This document shows positions 25,064 through 34,058 of a stretch of DNA of 64,000 nt, in pieces. Origin of the DNA: Qipengyuania huizhouensis (GTDB lineage: Bacteria; Pseudomonadota; Alphaproteobacteria; Sphingomonadales; Sphingomonadaceae). A model generated the notes under the pieces. It made no database searches and was not told the DNA's origin. It saw only the letters and a list, made by a program, of their open reading frames with translations. Location: contig NZ_JAIGNT010000002.1 of assembly GCF_019711635.1 (NCBI RefSeq), positions 124,001 to 188,000 of the forward strand, written 5' to 3'. Numbering within the stretch: position 1 is the stretch's first letter; the number at the start of each line of letters is the position of its first letter. A program made the position numbers and the translations under genes.

Positions 25064-25608
25064 CAGTTGCTCTCCGCGGCGTCTGCCGGTTTGCCGTGCA
25101 TGAGGTCGTCGACCTCTTCATCGTCCTTGTCGCGCATGAAGAAGGCGCGGGCAAGGATTATCAGGACGCCGATGGTGATGGCCGCATCGGCGATGTTGAA
25201 GATCAGGAAGGGGCGGAATTCCCCGATATGGAAGTCGGCATAGTCGATAACATAGCCGAGCTCGTAGCGGTCCTTGATGTTGCCCAGCGCCCCGCCGAGG
25301 ATCATCGACAGGCCAAGGATATCGCCCAGCGTCTTCTCGCGGAACATCCAGATGGTGACCGCCAGCGCGATCAGCGCGGTCACACCCACCAGGATCCAGC
25401 GCGATTCGAAGCTGTCGGCTTCGAACAGCCCCATCGAGACGCCGAAATTCTGCGTCCAGCGCAGGTCGAAGAAGGGCAGCAGGTCGATCACGCCGCGCTG
25501 GCGCAGCTGCAGCGGCTCTACCATGAGCCACTTCACATACTGGTCCACGCCATAGATGGCGAAGGCGATCGCGACACCGATCAGACGCATGCGAAGGAGC
25601 GGGTTCAT
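25063..25608 (-). CDS. lspA: Lipoprotein signal peptidase (signal peptidase II)
   Basis: A 181-residue inner-membrane aspartic protease that cuts signal peptides from prolipoproteins. Four hydrophobic segments are visible, with the conserved YGVDQYVKW, NFGVSMGLF, GGALGNIKDR, and the two catalytic-aspartate contexts VIDYADFHIG and FNIADAAITIG. I chose the ATG at 25608, one base after the ileS stop; the open frame continues upstream only inside ileS. It overlaps the DUF3035 gene by one base. Confidence 0.95.
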   Translation of the reverse strand: MNPLLRMRLIGVAIAFAIYGVDQYVKWLMVEPLQLRQRGVIDLLPFFDLRWTQNFGVSMGLFEADSFESRWILVGVTALIALAVTIWMFREKTLGDILGLSMILGGALGNIKDRYELGYVIDYADFHIGEFRPFLIFNIADAAITIGVLIILARAFFMRDKDDEEVDDLMHGKPADAAESN

Positions 25609-25609
25609 G

Positions 25610-28600
25610 TCAGGCAGCATCCATCTGGGTGACGACATCCTCGCAGCGGTCGCACAACGCCCCGTCCTCGGAAACCGAGGGGAGCAGGCGCCAGCAACGG
25701 CCGCATTTGTTTTCGTCTGTACGGGTAACGGACACCGTGTCGCTATCGCTCCGGGCGACTGACGCGGTGATGAACAGTTCGGCAAGATCCGCGTCGCTGA
25801 AGCCTTCGGGCACCGCGCTGTCGGGGACCACCACATCGGCTTCGAGGCTGGAACGGATGGTCTTGTCGCGGCGCAGCGGCTCGATCGCCTCGGTCACGCG
25901 CTCACGCAGATCGCGCAGCTTTTCCCAGCGAGCGCCATCGGCCGATACGCCCGGAACCTTGGGCCATTCGAGCAGGTGGACGCTGCCGCCTTCCGGATAG
26001 CGCGTGGTCCACACCTCCTCGGCGGTGAATACCAGCACCGGCGCGGCATAGCGCACCAGTGCGTGGAACAGGATGTCCAGCACAGTGCGATAGGCGTTGC
26101 GGCGCGTGCTGTCCGGCCCGTCGCAATAGAGGCAGTCCTTGCGGATATCGAAATAGAAGGCGGACAGGTCCTCGTTGCAAAAATCGACCAGCAGGCGCGT
26201 GTAGGTGTTGAAGTCGTAAGCCTCGAGCGCGGTCTTCAGCTTTCCGTCGAGATCGGCGAGCAGCGCGAGGACATAAACCTCAAGCTCGGGAATCTCACCC
26301 GTATCACCCATGTCGCCGACGAAGCCGTCGAGCGCGCCGAGGAGATAGCGGAAGGTGTTGCGCAGGCGTCGGTACTGGTCGCTCACGCCTTTCAGGATCT
26401 CGTCGCCGATCCGGTGGTCTTCGGTGAAATCGACGCTCAGCGCCCACAGGCGGATGATGTCCGCGCCGTATTGCTCCATCACCTTCAGGGGATCGATGGT
26501 GTTGCCGAGGCTCTTCGACATCTTCTTGCCGTCGCTCGCCATGGTGAAACCGTGGGTCAGCACCGCGTCGTAGGGCGCACGGCCGCGCGTGGTGGAGCTT
26601 TCGAGCAGGGAGGACTGGAACCAGCCGCGATGCTGGTCGCTGCCTTCTAGATAGAGATCGGCGGGCCAGCGCTGGTCGGGCCAGCGGCCGCTTTCCAGCG
26701 TGAAGGCGTGGGTGCAGCCGCTATCGAACCAGACGTCGAGAATGTCGGTGACCATCTCGAACTCGGCCGGATCGTGATCGGGGCCGAGGAATTCGGCCTT
26801 GCGGCTTTCGTCCCAGGCATCGACTCCCTGCCGCTTCACCGCTTCGATGACGCGGGCATTGACCTGCGGGTCCTGCAGATAGCTGCCGTCCTGCCGCACG
26901 AACAGCGTGATCGGCACGCCCCATGCACGCTGGCGCGACAGCACCCAGTCGGGACGGCCTGCGACCATCGATCCGATGCGGCGGCGGCCCTTTTCGGGAT
27001 AGAACTTCACCCGTTCGATCTCGCGCATGGCGATTTCGCGCAGGGTGGAATGGTCCTTGCTGGTGAACATCGCCACGGCAGCGCCGAAGCCTTCGGGCGC
27101 GGCGACGTCGAAATCGCCGGTGTCGAGCGGCTTGTCCATCGGCACGAACCACTGCGGCGTGCAGCGATAGATGACCTTGGCCTTCGACCGCCACGAATGC
27201 GGATAGGAATGCTGGTAGTCGTCGAAGGCGGAAAGCAGCGCGCCAGCCTCGCGCAGGTCCGAACAGATCGGCCCGTCGGGCGCGTTGAACTGCTTGTTGA
27301 TTACCGCGCGGCGGCGCTCGTCATTGCCGCCCAGCCAGGGCCAGTCGTCACGATAGCGGCCGTCGCCCATGACCGCGAAGACCGGTTCGATGCCGTGTTC
27401 TCGGCAGAGCAGGAAATCGTCCTCGCCATGATCGGGCGACATGTGGACGAGACCCGTACCGCTGTCGGTGGTGACGAAATCGCCTGCGAGCAGCGGGCGC
27501 GGATTTGCGTAGAACCCGCCGAGTTTGTGCATCGGGTGGCGGGCGATGGTTCCGGCGAGTTCGGAGCCTGCGATCGACGCATCCCGATCTGAGTTCGGAT
27601 CAATGTACTCTTGAAGTGACGGCGCGACTGCATCGCCAAAATCGAGCGCCTGCGCTGCCTTATTGATTCGATCAGCGAAGGCAGTTGCCAAATCCTTCGC
27701 GACGAGAAACTTCGAAATGCTGTTGGTGTGGAACGGCAGCCCGGCTGCCGCCAGCACTTTGTTCACCTGCCCGTCGGCATTACCGCCACTGCCTGGCGTA
27801 TCGGCCGTCAATGACAGCAGAACATACTCAATCTCTGGCCCATAGGCCAAAGCCTGGTTCACCGGGATCGTCCAAGGCGTCGTCGTCCAGATCACCGCAT
27901 GCGCGCCGACCAGCTCTTCAATCGGCGATTCCACGATCTCGAATGCCACGTCGATCTGGGTCGAGGTGATGTCCTCGTACTCGACTTCGGCCTCGGCCAG
28001 CGCGGTTTCTTCAACCGGCGACCACATCACCGGCTTCGATCCGCGATAGAGGTTTCCGGCTTCGGCAAACTTCATCAGTTCTGCAACGATGGTCGCCTCG
28101 CTCTCCGCCTGCATGGTGAGATAGGGATTGTCGAAATCCGCCATCAGGCCGAGCCGCTTCAGCTGCTCGCGTTGAACGTCGACCCATTTCTGCGCATATT
28201 CGCGGCATTCCTGCCGGAATTCGGCCGCGGGGACGGCCTTCTTGTCCTTCTTCTTCTTGCGGTACTGTTCCTCGACCTTCCACTCGATGGGGAGGCCGTG
28301 GCAGTCCCATCCGGGCACGAAGGGCGCGTCCTTGCCGAGCAGGCTCTGGCTGCGCACCACCATGTCCTTCAGGATGCGGTTCAGCGCATGGCCGATATGC
28401 ATGTCGCCATTGGCATAGGGCGGGCCGTCGTGAAGGATGAACTTTTCGCGCCCCGCACGCTCTTCGCGCAGCTGCTGGTAGAGCTTTTCGTCCTGCCAGC
28501 GCGCAAGGATCTGCGGCTCCTTCTGGGGGAGGCCGGCCTTCATCGGAAAATCGGTCTTGGGAAGGAAGACCGTGTCCCGGTAATCGCGCTGTGTCTGGTC

Positions 28601-28612
28601 GCTTTCTGACAT
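25610..28612 (-). CDS. ileS: Isoleucyl-tRNA synthetase
   Basis: A 1000-residue class I synthetase. It shows HIGH at 72-75 (GDMHIGHALNR), KMSKS at 697-701 (GKKMSKSLGN), and a C-terminal zinc finger CGRCWRLLPSV ... CDRC. The editing (CP1) domain is longer than in the E. coli enzyme: around residues 255-355 it has two extra stretches (TADTPGSGGNADGQVNKVLA and ALDFGDAVAPSLQEYIDPNS). The DNA for this part (about 27600-27840) is near 57% GC against about 65% in a sampled stretch elsewhere in the gene. It is followed by lspA, a very common pairing. Confidence 0.96.
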   Translation of the reverse strand: MSESDQTQRDYRDTVFLPKTDFPMKAGLPQKEPQILARWQDEKLYQQLREERAGREKFILHDGPPYANGDMHIGHALNRILKDMVVRSQSLLGKDAPFVPGWDCHGLPIEWKVEEQYRKKKKDKKAVPAAEFRQECREYAQKWVDVQREQLKRLGLMADFDNPYLTMQAESEATIVAELMKFAEAGNLYRGSKPVMWSPVEETALAEAEVEYEDITSTQIDVAFEIVESPIEELVGAHAVIWTTTPWTIPVNQALAYGPEIEYVLLSLTADTPGSGGNADGQVNKVLAAAGLPFHTNSISKFLVAKDLATAFADRINKAAQALDFGDAVAPSLQEYIDPNSDRDASIAGSELAGTIARHPMHKLGGFYANPRPLLAGDFVTTDSGTGLVHMSPDHGEDDFLLCREHGIEPVFAVMGDGRYRDDWPWLGGNDERRRAVINKQFNAPDGPICSDLREAGALLSAFDDYQHSYPHSWRSKAKVIYRCTPQWFVPMDKPLDTGDFDVAAPEGFGAAVAMFTSKDHSTLREIAMREIERVKFYPEKGRRRIGSMVAGRPDWVLSRQRAWGVPITLFVRQDGSYLQDPQVNARVIEAVKRQGVDAWDESRKAEFLGPDHDPAEFEMVTDILDVWFDSGCTHAFTLESGRWPDQRWPADLYLEGSDQHRGWFQSSLLESSTTRGRAPYDAVLTHGFTMASDGKKMSKSLGNTIDPLKVMEQYGADIIRLWALSVDFTEDHRIGDEILKGVSDQYRRLRNTFRYLLGALDGFVGDMGDTGEIPELEVYVLALLADLDGKLKTALEAYDFNTYTRLLVDFCNEDLSAFYFDIRKDCLYCDGPDSTRRNAYRTVLDILFHALVRYAAPVLVFTAEEVWTTRYPEGGSVHLLEWPKVPGVSADGARWEKLRDLRERVTEAIEPLRRDKTIRSSLEADVVVPDSAVPEGFSDADLAELFITASVARSDSDTVSVTRTDENKCGRCWRLLPSVSEDGALCDRCEDVVTQMDAA

Positions 28613-28683
28613 AGGGTGCCGCCGCTAGAGGAATTGCGCGCCGTAGGAAAGTACGGAGTGACCTGTCTTGGCCACGCTCTCAC

Positions 28684-28765
28684 CGTCATCCCCGCGCAGG
28701 CGGGGATCCAGTGCGGAGCCGCTACCGTCGCCAGTGCTGGATTCCCGCCTGCGCGGGAATGACGA
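28684..28765. repeat. Paired inverted REP-like element between ribF and ileS
   Basis: Two arms in opposite orientation each form a perfect 8-bp hairpin. The left (28688-28707) is ATCCCCGC/GCGGGGAT with loop GCAG; the right (28742-28761) is ATTCCCGC/GCGGGAAT with loop CTGC. The arms are almost identical as inverted repeats and differ by one compensated pair (C-G against T-A). Related sequences (GTCATTCCCGCGCAGGCGG) are, from memory, abundant in proteobacterial intergenic regions. Here it separates ribF from ileS inside a leftward gene train. Confidence 0.87.
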
Positions 28766-28766
28766 A

Positions 28767-29702
28767 TCAGCGGAGATGCGCCAGCAACCGCCGCGCTTCC
28801 TCGCAATCCTGCTCCATCTGCACCACCAGCGCATCTAGCGAATCGAACTTCGCCTCGCCGCGCAGGAAATGGTGGAACGCTACCTCGATCTCCTGACCGT
28901 AGAGATCGCCGGAGAAATCGAAGAAATAGGGCTCGAGCAATTCCTTGGGAGGTTCGAACTGGGGGCGCACGCCGATATTGGCCGCGCCTTTCAGCTCCTG
29001 CCCCGTTGACAGGATGCGGCCCGTCACTGCGTAGATACCGTATTTCGGGCGCAGGTAATGTTCGATGGATAGGTTGGCGGTGGGATAGCCTATCTCGCGC
29101 CCGCGCTTGTCTCCATGTTCCACCACGCCGCGAATGGCGAAGGGGCGGGTGAGGAGGCGCGCCGCTTCCTGCGGATCGCCTTTGCGCAGCGCCTCGCGCA
29201 CGCGACTGGAGGATACAGGCTCTCCGCCGTCCAGCACCGGATCGACCGCGCGGGCCTCGATCCCGACCTCGCGGCCGAGCTCGACCAGTTTCTCGAAATT
29301 GCCGCCGCGCGCTTTGCCAAAGGTGAAATCGCCCCCGGTGACCACGCCTTTCACGCCGAGCTTTTCGGCGAGAAGTATGCGCACGAAATCCTCCGCCGTC
29401 GTCCCCGCCAGCTCTCCATCGAAATGGAACACCAGCATCGCGGTTGCCCCGGCGGCGAGATAGAGTTCTTGCCGCTGCTCGAGCGTGGTCAGGCGGAAGG
29501 GCGGAACGTCGGGCTTGAAGAAGCGCACCGGGTGCGGATCGAAGGTCGCGATGATGCTCGGCCGGCCCTCGGCCCGGGCCCATTCGATCGCTTCGCGTGC
29601 CACTGCCTGGTGGCCGAGGTGGAAGCCGTCGAAATTGCCCAGCGCCACGATTGCACCGCGCAGCGATTCGGGGAGCGGATCGCGGTGGTCGAGGAACCTC
29701 AT
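28767..29702 (-). CDS. ribF: Bifunctional riboflavin kinase / FAD synthetase
   Basis: A 311-residue enzyme making FMN and FAD from riboflavin. The N-terminal nucleotidyltransferase domain has ALGNFDGFHLGHQAVAREA, ATFDPHPVRFF, GGDFTFGKARGG and SSSRVREALRKG; the C-terminal kinase domain has GREIGYPTANLSI and YGIYAVTG ... NIGVRPQF. I chose the ATG at 29702, which overlaps the dipeptidase stop by four bases and gives the usual length. The open frame extends to 29966 only inside that gene. Confidence 0.95.
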   Translation of the reverse strand: MRFLDHRDPLPESLRGAIVALGNFDGFHLGHQAVAREAIEWARAEGRPSIIATFDPHPVRFFKPDVPPFRLTTLEQRQELYLAAGATAMLVFHFDGELAGTTAEDFVRILLAEKLGVKGVVTGGDFTFGKARGGNFEKLVELGREVGIEARAVDPVLDGGEPVSSSRVREALRKGDPQEAARLLTRPFAIRGVVEHGDKRGREIGYPTANLSIEHYLRPKYGIYAVTGRILSTGQELKGAANIGVRPQFEPPKELLEPYFFDFSGDLYGQEIEVAFHHFLRGEAKFDSLDALVVQMEQDCEEARRLLAHLR

Positions 29703-30880
29703 GGCTTCGCCCCCATCGGTTCGATCCCGGCGCTCAGCACGCGCAGCGCATTGCCGCCCATCGCGGCGCGGATTTCGTCCTCGGAAAAGCCTTCGTCCAT
29801 CAGCGCCTGCGTCACCTGCGACAGTTCGCTGGTGTCGAAACGAGTCGTGACCGAGCCATCGAAATCGCTGCCGAGCGCGACATGTTCGATCCCCACCAAA
29901 TCGCGGATATGGCGCATTGCGCTGGCCGTAGAGCGCGGCGAGGTGTCGCAGACGGCGCCCGGCCAATAACCCACACCGATGATGCCGCCGGTAGCCGCGA
30001 CCCCGCGGATCTGTTCGTCCGAAAGGTTGCGATTGACACCGCAGGTCGCCTGCACGCCGCCATGGCTGGAGACGACCGGGCGCCGCGCGATGGCAATGAT
30101 GTCGGCGACGCAGGCCGGGCTGCAGTGCGCGATATCGACCACCATGCCCATCTCTTCCATGCGCCGCACAACGGCGCGCCCCTTGTCGGTAAGGCCCCCC
30201 TTCTGGGTGCCGTGCATCGAACCGGCGAGGTCATTGTCGAAGAAATGGGTGAGGCCCGCCATGCGAAAGCCGGCGTCGTACAGCCGTTCGAGATTGGCGG
30301 GGTCGCCTTCGAGATTGTGCAGACCTTCTATGGATAGCATCGCGCCGACGCCATCACGGCCACTTGCGCGGCGTCGAAGCAGACGGTCGACATCTTCCGC
30401 GCCGTGGATCTGGAACAGTCCGTCGCGTTCCTCATCCACCGCGCGGTCGAGCTTCTGCGCGTGCCAGAGCGAGCGTTCGAGCAGGCTGCCCCATGTCCGC
30501 AGCGGCTGGAGCTGGGCGATGACCAGCGGGGTGATGTTGTCGGTATCGCCCGTGTTCGAATCGTAATTCTGTCCGCGCGGCGACTTGGTCACGCTGGAGA
30601 AGATCTGCAGCGCAACATTGCCGTCGCGCAGGCGCGGAAGGTCGACATGGCCACGCGAGGCACGCTGGGTCATGTCGCGCTTCCACAGCAGCGTATCCGA
30701 ATGCAGGTCGACGATCTGGAGGTCTGCGTGAAGGTCGCGCGCTTCCTGCGAGACCGCGATCAGCGGCTCGCCGTCGATCCGGTTGAGGTCACGCTCGACA
30801 TATCCGGGCGCGATGGTGAAGAACGCGACCAGCGCCGCTATCACCAGCACGGCGATGCCGATGCCGACCTTGCGCCTCAC
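29699..30880 (-). CDS. Membrane dipeptidase (peptidase M19), membrane-anchored
   Basis: A 393-residue zinc dipeptidase of the renal-dipeptidase family. It has an N-terminal membrane anchor (residues 5-26), so the enzyme faces the periplasm. Metal ligands are seen in IVDLHSDTLLW (HxD) and later in DIAHCSPA and SSHGGVQA; EHVALGSDFDG near the C-terminus is a family mark. Its gene overlaps folA upstream and ribF downstream by four bases each, suggesting tight coupling with cofactor genes of unrelated function. Confidence 0.92.
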   Translation of the reverse strand: MRRKVGIGIAVLVIAALVAFFTIAPGYVERDLNRIDGEPLIAVSQEARDLHADLQIVDLHSDTLLWKRDMTQRASRGHVDLPRLRDGNVALQIFSSVTKSPRGQNYDSNTGDTDNITPLVIAQLQPLRTWGSLLERSLWHAQKLDRAVDEERDGLFQIHGAEDVDRLLRRRASGRDGVGAMLSIEGLHNLEGDPANLERLYDAGFRMAGLTHFFDNDLAGSMHGTQKGGLTDKGRAVVRRMEEMGMVVDIAHCSPACVADIIAIARRPVVSSHGGVQATCGVNRNLSDEQIRGVAATGGIIGVGYWPGAVCDTSPRSTASAMRHIRDLVGIEHVALGSDFDGSVTTRFDTSELSQVTQALMDEGFSEDEIRAAMGGNALRVLSAGIEPMGAKP

Positions 30881-31374
30881 GCGCCTGTCTCGCCGATGCG
30901 TGTGTAGGTGAGGAAGGAATAGGCCGGCCTGTCGCCCTCGGCCTCGAAATCCTCACGCCGAACCATTTCCCATTCCGGGCCGAGCGGGGGCATGAAGACA
31001 TCGCCGTCGAACTCGCGGTGGATTTCGGTCAGCTCGACCCGGTCCGCCAGCGGCATGAAGATGTCGAAAATCGCCGCGCCGCCGATCACGGCAATGCTTC
31101 CCTCGGTGTTTCCGGCCCGATCAAGCGCTTGATCGACCGAACGCACGACTTCCGCTCCGGTCGAATCCCAGCGCTCTCTCCGGGTGAGGACGATGTGACG
31201 GCGGCCCGGCAACAGGCCCGGCAGGCTCTCGAAAGTCTTGCGTCCCATGATCATGGGATTGCCCATCGTCAGTGCTTTGAAGCGCTTGAGATCGGCGGGC
31301 AGGTGCCAGGGGAGGCGGCCTTCCTTGCCGATCGCGCCATTGGCAGCGCGGGCATATATCAGGAACAGGCTCAT
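30877..31374 (-). CDS. folA: Dihydrofolate reductase
   Basis: A 165-residue enzyme that reduces dihydrofolate with NADPH. Conserved stretches are ANGAIGKEGRLPWHLPADLKRF near the N-terminus, MGNPMIMGRKTFESLPG (NADPH-binding) and SIAVIGGAAIFDIF. The usual thymidylate synthase partner is not present; instead it sits between purK and the M19 dipeptidase with four-base overlaps on both sides. Confidence 0.96.
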   Translation of the reverse strand: MSLFLIYARAANGAIGKEGRLPWHLPADLKRFKALTMGNPMIMGRKTFESLPGLLPGRRHIVLTRRERWDSTGAEVVRSVDQALDRAGNTEGSIAVIGGAAIFDIFMPLADRVELTEIHREFDGDVFMPPLGPEWEMVRREDFEAEGDRPAYSFLTYTRIGETGA

Positions 31375-32438
31375 CCGCGGGTGTCGAGCGTGACCAGCGT
31401 CATATGGCCCATCTTACGCCCTTCACTGGCCTCGGCCTTGCCGTAATCGTGCAGGTGGACCCGCGCATCGCCCAGCTTCGCATGGGCGCTGTCGATGTCG
31501 GCCCCCAGGATGTTGCGCATTTCGACCGCAGCGGCGGTGGTGCGCGTGTCGCCGAGCGGCAGACCCGCGACCGCGCGGATATGATTCTCGAACTGGCTGG
31601 TGGCCGCGCCCTCGATCGTCCAGTGGCCCGAATTGTGTACGCGCGGCGCCATCTCGTTGAAGATCGGCCCATCGCGCGTGGCGAAGAATTCCAGCGTCAG
31701 CACGCCGACATATTTGAGCGCGTCGGCGACCTTGCGCGCCAGTTCGCGCGCCTCGGTCACCTGCGCGGCGATCTGCTCGCCCGCCGGATAGTGCGAGGAG
31801 GCAAGGATACCCCCCGCGTGGACATTGCGGGGTGAATCCCAGAAACGGATTTCGCCGTCGCGGCTGCGCACCAGGATGACGGAAAATTCCGCCTCGAACT
31901 CGACGAAGGCTTCGTAGATACAGGCCGCCTCGGGCATGCGTAGTCCCGCTGCCTCGCGCGCACTACCGATGCGCCACTGGCCCTTGCCGTCATAGCCGTC
32001 GCGCCGCGTCTTGAGGATGCCGGGCGCGCCCAGCCGGTCGACCGCGGCTTCGAGATCCTGGCTCGTATCGACCTTCGCATAGGCGGCCGGCCTTCCGCCG
32101 AGACCCTCGACGAAGCGCTTCTCATTGAGTCGGTCCTGCGCGGTTTCCAGCGCCAGCGGAGCGGGAAATATCTTGGCCTGCTGGATCGCGCGCGCGGTGG
32201 CGACTGGGACGTTCTCGAACTCCCAGGTCACAGCGTCGCAGCGCCCGGCAAACGCGGCAAAGGCGGTTTCGTCGTCCCAGTCGGCGGTGACGAAGTCCTC
32301 GCTTACCGCGCCGCTGACGTTATCGCCCTCGGGCGCATAGCCGATGCAGCGATATCCCAGCTGCGCGGCGCTCGTCGCCATCATCCGGCCAAGCTGGCCG
32401 CCACCGAGGATACCGATGGTGGACCCGCGTTTCAGCAT
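31371..32438 (-). CDS. purK: N5-carboxyaminoimidazole ribonucleotide synthase
   Basis: A 355-residue ATP-grasp enzyme of purine synthesis that carboxylates AIR at N5. It shows GGGQLGRMMATSAAQLG at the start, GAPGILKTRRDGYDGKGQ (ATP-binding), FEAEFSVILVRSRDGEI and FNEMAPRVHNSGHWTIEGA. It follows purE, whose stop shares a base with its ATG, so the two consecutive pathway steps are co-translated. Confidence 0.97.
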   Translation of the reverse strand: MLKRGSTIGILGGGQLGRMMATSAAQLGYRCIGYAPEGDNVSGAVSEDFVTADWDDETAFAAFAGRCDAVTWEFENVPVATARAIQQAKIFPAPLALETAQDRLNEKRFVEGLGGRPAAYAKVDTSQDLEAAVDRLGAPGILKTRRDGYDGKGQWRIGSAREAAGLRMPEAACIYEAFVEFEAEFSVILVRSRDGEIRFWDSPRNVHAGGILASSHYPAGEQIAAQVTEARELARKVADALKYVGVLTLEFFATRDGPIFNEMAPRVHNSGHWTIEGAATSQFENHIRAVAGLPLGDTRTTAAAVEMRNILGADIDSAHAKLGDARVHLHDYGKAEASEGRKMGHMTLVTLDTRG

Positions 32439-32932
32439 CAGTCTTCCGGCCTTTCGGTCACCGCGGCACTGCGCGCCATGCGCCAGTCCTTGAGCCGCTG
32501 CGCGAGCTCCGCATCGCCATTGGCGAGGATCGCGGCGGCCAGCAGCCCGGCATTGGTCGCGCCCGCTTCGCCGATGGCCAGCGTACCGACCGGGACCCCG
32601 GCGGGCATCTGGACGATGGAAAGCAGGCTGTCCTGCCCCGAAAGCGCCTTGGATTTTACCGGCACGCCCAGCACCGGCACATGGGTCAGCGCCGCGATCA
32701 TGCCGGGCAGGTGGGCAGCGCCGCCAGCCCCTGCAATGATGACGTGAAAACCCTCATCCTCTGCCGCCCTGGCGAATTCATACATGCGTTCGGGTGTGCG
32801 ATGTGCGGACACGATGCGGACATCGGCGGCGACGCCCAGCTCCTCGAGCACTTCGGCGGCGCGTTTCATGGTCGGCCAGTCGGACTGGCTGCCCATCACG
32901 ATGGCGACCCTGGCTTTTCCCCCTTGGGCCAT
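32438..32932 (-). CDS. purE: N5-carboxyaminoimidazole ribonucleotide mutase
   Basis: A 164-residue class I PurE that moves the carboxyl group to C4 of the imidazole ring. The signature [27 protein letters not shown] and [18 protein letters not shown] are clear. It lies one base after gpmA and shares a base with purK. Confidence 0.97.
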   Translation of the reverse strand: MAQGGKARVAIVMGSQSDWPTMKRAAEVLEELGVAADVRIVSAHRTPERMYEFARAAEDEGFHVIIAGAGGAAHLPGMIAALTHVPVLGVPVKSKALSGQDSLLSIVQMPAGVPVGTLAIGEAGATNAGLLAAAILANGDAELAQRLKDWRMARSAAVTERPED

Positions 32933-32933
32933 C

Positions 32934-33620
32934 TCAGCTATCCTTCAGGTAATAGCGTTCGCCGGTGACCTGCGTACCATCGAATTCATAGATGATTGGC
33001 TGGCCGGTGGGGATTTCCAGACCGGTGATCTCTTCATCCGATATGTTCGACAGGTGCTTGACCAGCGCGCGCAAGCTGTTGCCGTGGGCGGAGATGATCA
33101 CCGTTTCGCCTTTGGCCAGCTGCGGCAGGATTGCCTCTTCCCAATAGGGTAGCACGCGTTCGATGGTGAGCTTGAGGCTTTCGGTGCGCGGCACGTCGAT
33201 CCCGGTGTAACGCGGGTCGTCCGACAGGTCGAATTCGCTGCCCGCTTCCATGTCCGGCGGCGGCACGTCGAAGCTGCGGCGCCAGATATGGACTTGTTCG
33301 TCCCCGTGCTTCTCGCGCGTCTGCTGCTTGTCGAGACCGGTGAGGCCGCCATAATGACGCTCGTTCAGATGCCAGTCGCGTGTCACGGGGATCCACAGCC
33401 GGTCGCATTCTTCCAGCGCGATATTGAGCGTCTTGATCGCGCGTTTCTGGACGGAGGTGAAGGCGACGGTGGGCAACACGCCCTTGGCCTGCATCAGCCG
33501 GCCTGCCTCGCGCGCTTCTTCTTCGCCCTTTTCGGTCAGGTCGACATCCCACCAGCCGGTGAAGCGGTTGGCGAGGTTCCACTCGCTCTGGCCGTGGCGA
33601 ACGAGGATCAGCTTCGACAT
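32934..33620 (-). CDS. gpmA: 2,3-bisphosphoglycerate-dependent phosphoglycerate mutase
   Basis: A 228-residue glycolytic/gluconeogenic enzyme. The phosphohistidine motif [10 protein letters not shown] (His9) is at the start; [24 protein letters not shown] and the second catalytic histidine in [17 protein letters not shown] follow. It heads the run of closely spaced genes continuing to purE and beyond. Confidence 0.97.
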   Translation of the reverse strand: MSKLILVRHGQSEWNLANRFTGWWDVDLTEKGEEEAREAGRLMQAKGVLPTVAFTSVQKRAIKTLNIALEECDRLWIPVTRDWHLNERHYGGLTGLDKQQTREKHGDEQVHIWRRSFDVPPPDMEAGSEFDLSDDPRYTGIDVPRTESLKLTIERVLPYWEEAILPQLAKGETVIISAHGNSLRALVKHLSNISDEEITGLEIPTGQPIIYEFDGTQVTGERYYLKDS

Positions 33621-33654
33621 GGTTACTCCGGTTTTCCCCTAGGAGCACTGCGCG

Positions 33655-33798
33655 TTAGCGGCGCGTATCGTCCTTGGAAAGGCCTGTATCGTCCGATTCG
33701 CGCATTTCGCGAGTCTGAGCCTTCCGGCGGCGCAGGTTCTCGCGAAGTTTCGCGGCGAGCCTCTCTTCGCGGGTCATCTTGTCGTCTGCAGCGGTCAT
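33655..33798 (-). CDS. Small basic/acidic coiled protein (47 aa)
   Basis: A 47-residue gene read from an ATG at 33798 to a TAA ending at 33655. The product is almost entirely charged: MTREERLAAKLRENLRRRKA in the middle, probably one long helix, and a tail ending TGLSKDDTRR. Similar short proteins with RLAxxLRxNLRRRKxQ occur, as I recall, in many alphaproteobacteria, often downstream of other genes; function is unknown. It points the same way as gpmA, 34 bases upstream of it, and may be the first gene of that transcript. Confidence 0.7.
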   Translation of the reverse strand: MTAADDKMTREERLAAKLRENLRRRKAQTREMRESDDTGLSKDDTRR

Positions 33799-33841
33799 TG
33801 CGCAACCTTTCGCGAAATTCGACTGCCGCCGCAAGCGAAGG

Positions 33842-33870
33842 TTGACTTATGCGCCGTCTCTGCCAATAGC
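33842..33870 (+). promoter_or_regulatory. Candidate tRNA-Thr promoter
   Basis: TTGACT (33842-33847), 17 bases and AATAGC (33865-33870). The -35 is good and the -10 is poor. It would start transcription about 35 bases before the tRNA. Confidence 0.4.
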
Positions 33871-33911
33871 GCGCGCCTCCACCCCGCACGGCGTTCCGGC
33901 GGGCATAGTGT

Positions 33912-33986
33912 GCTGCTGTAGCTCAGTGGTAGAGCGCACCCTTGGTAAGGGTGAGGCCGGGAGTTCAATCCTCCCCAGCAGCACCA
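33912..33986 (+). tRNA. tRNA-Thr (GGT)
   Basis: A 75-base cloverleaf with encoded CCA. The acceptor stem GCTGCTG pairs with CAGCAGC; the D-arm is GCTCAGTGGTAGAGC; the anticodon stem CACCC/GGGTG holds loop TTGGTAA with anticodon GGT; the T-arm contains GTTCAATCC. It reads threonine codons ACC and ACU. Confidence 0.97.
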
Positions 33987-34058
33987 TTTCTTCCTATCGG
34001 ACTTGCGAAGCGACGCGCCCTCGGGCAGCGAATCCCGGCACCACGGGAGAGCGCAGCG

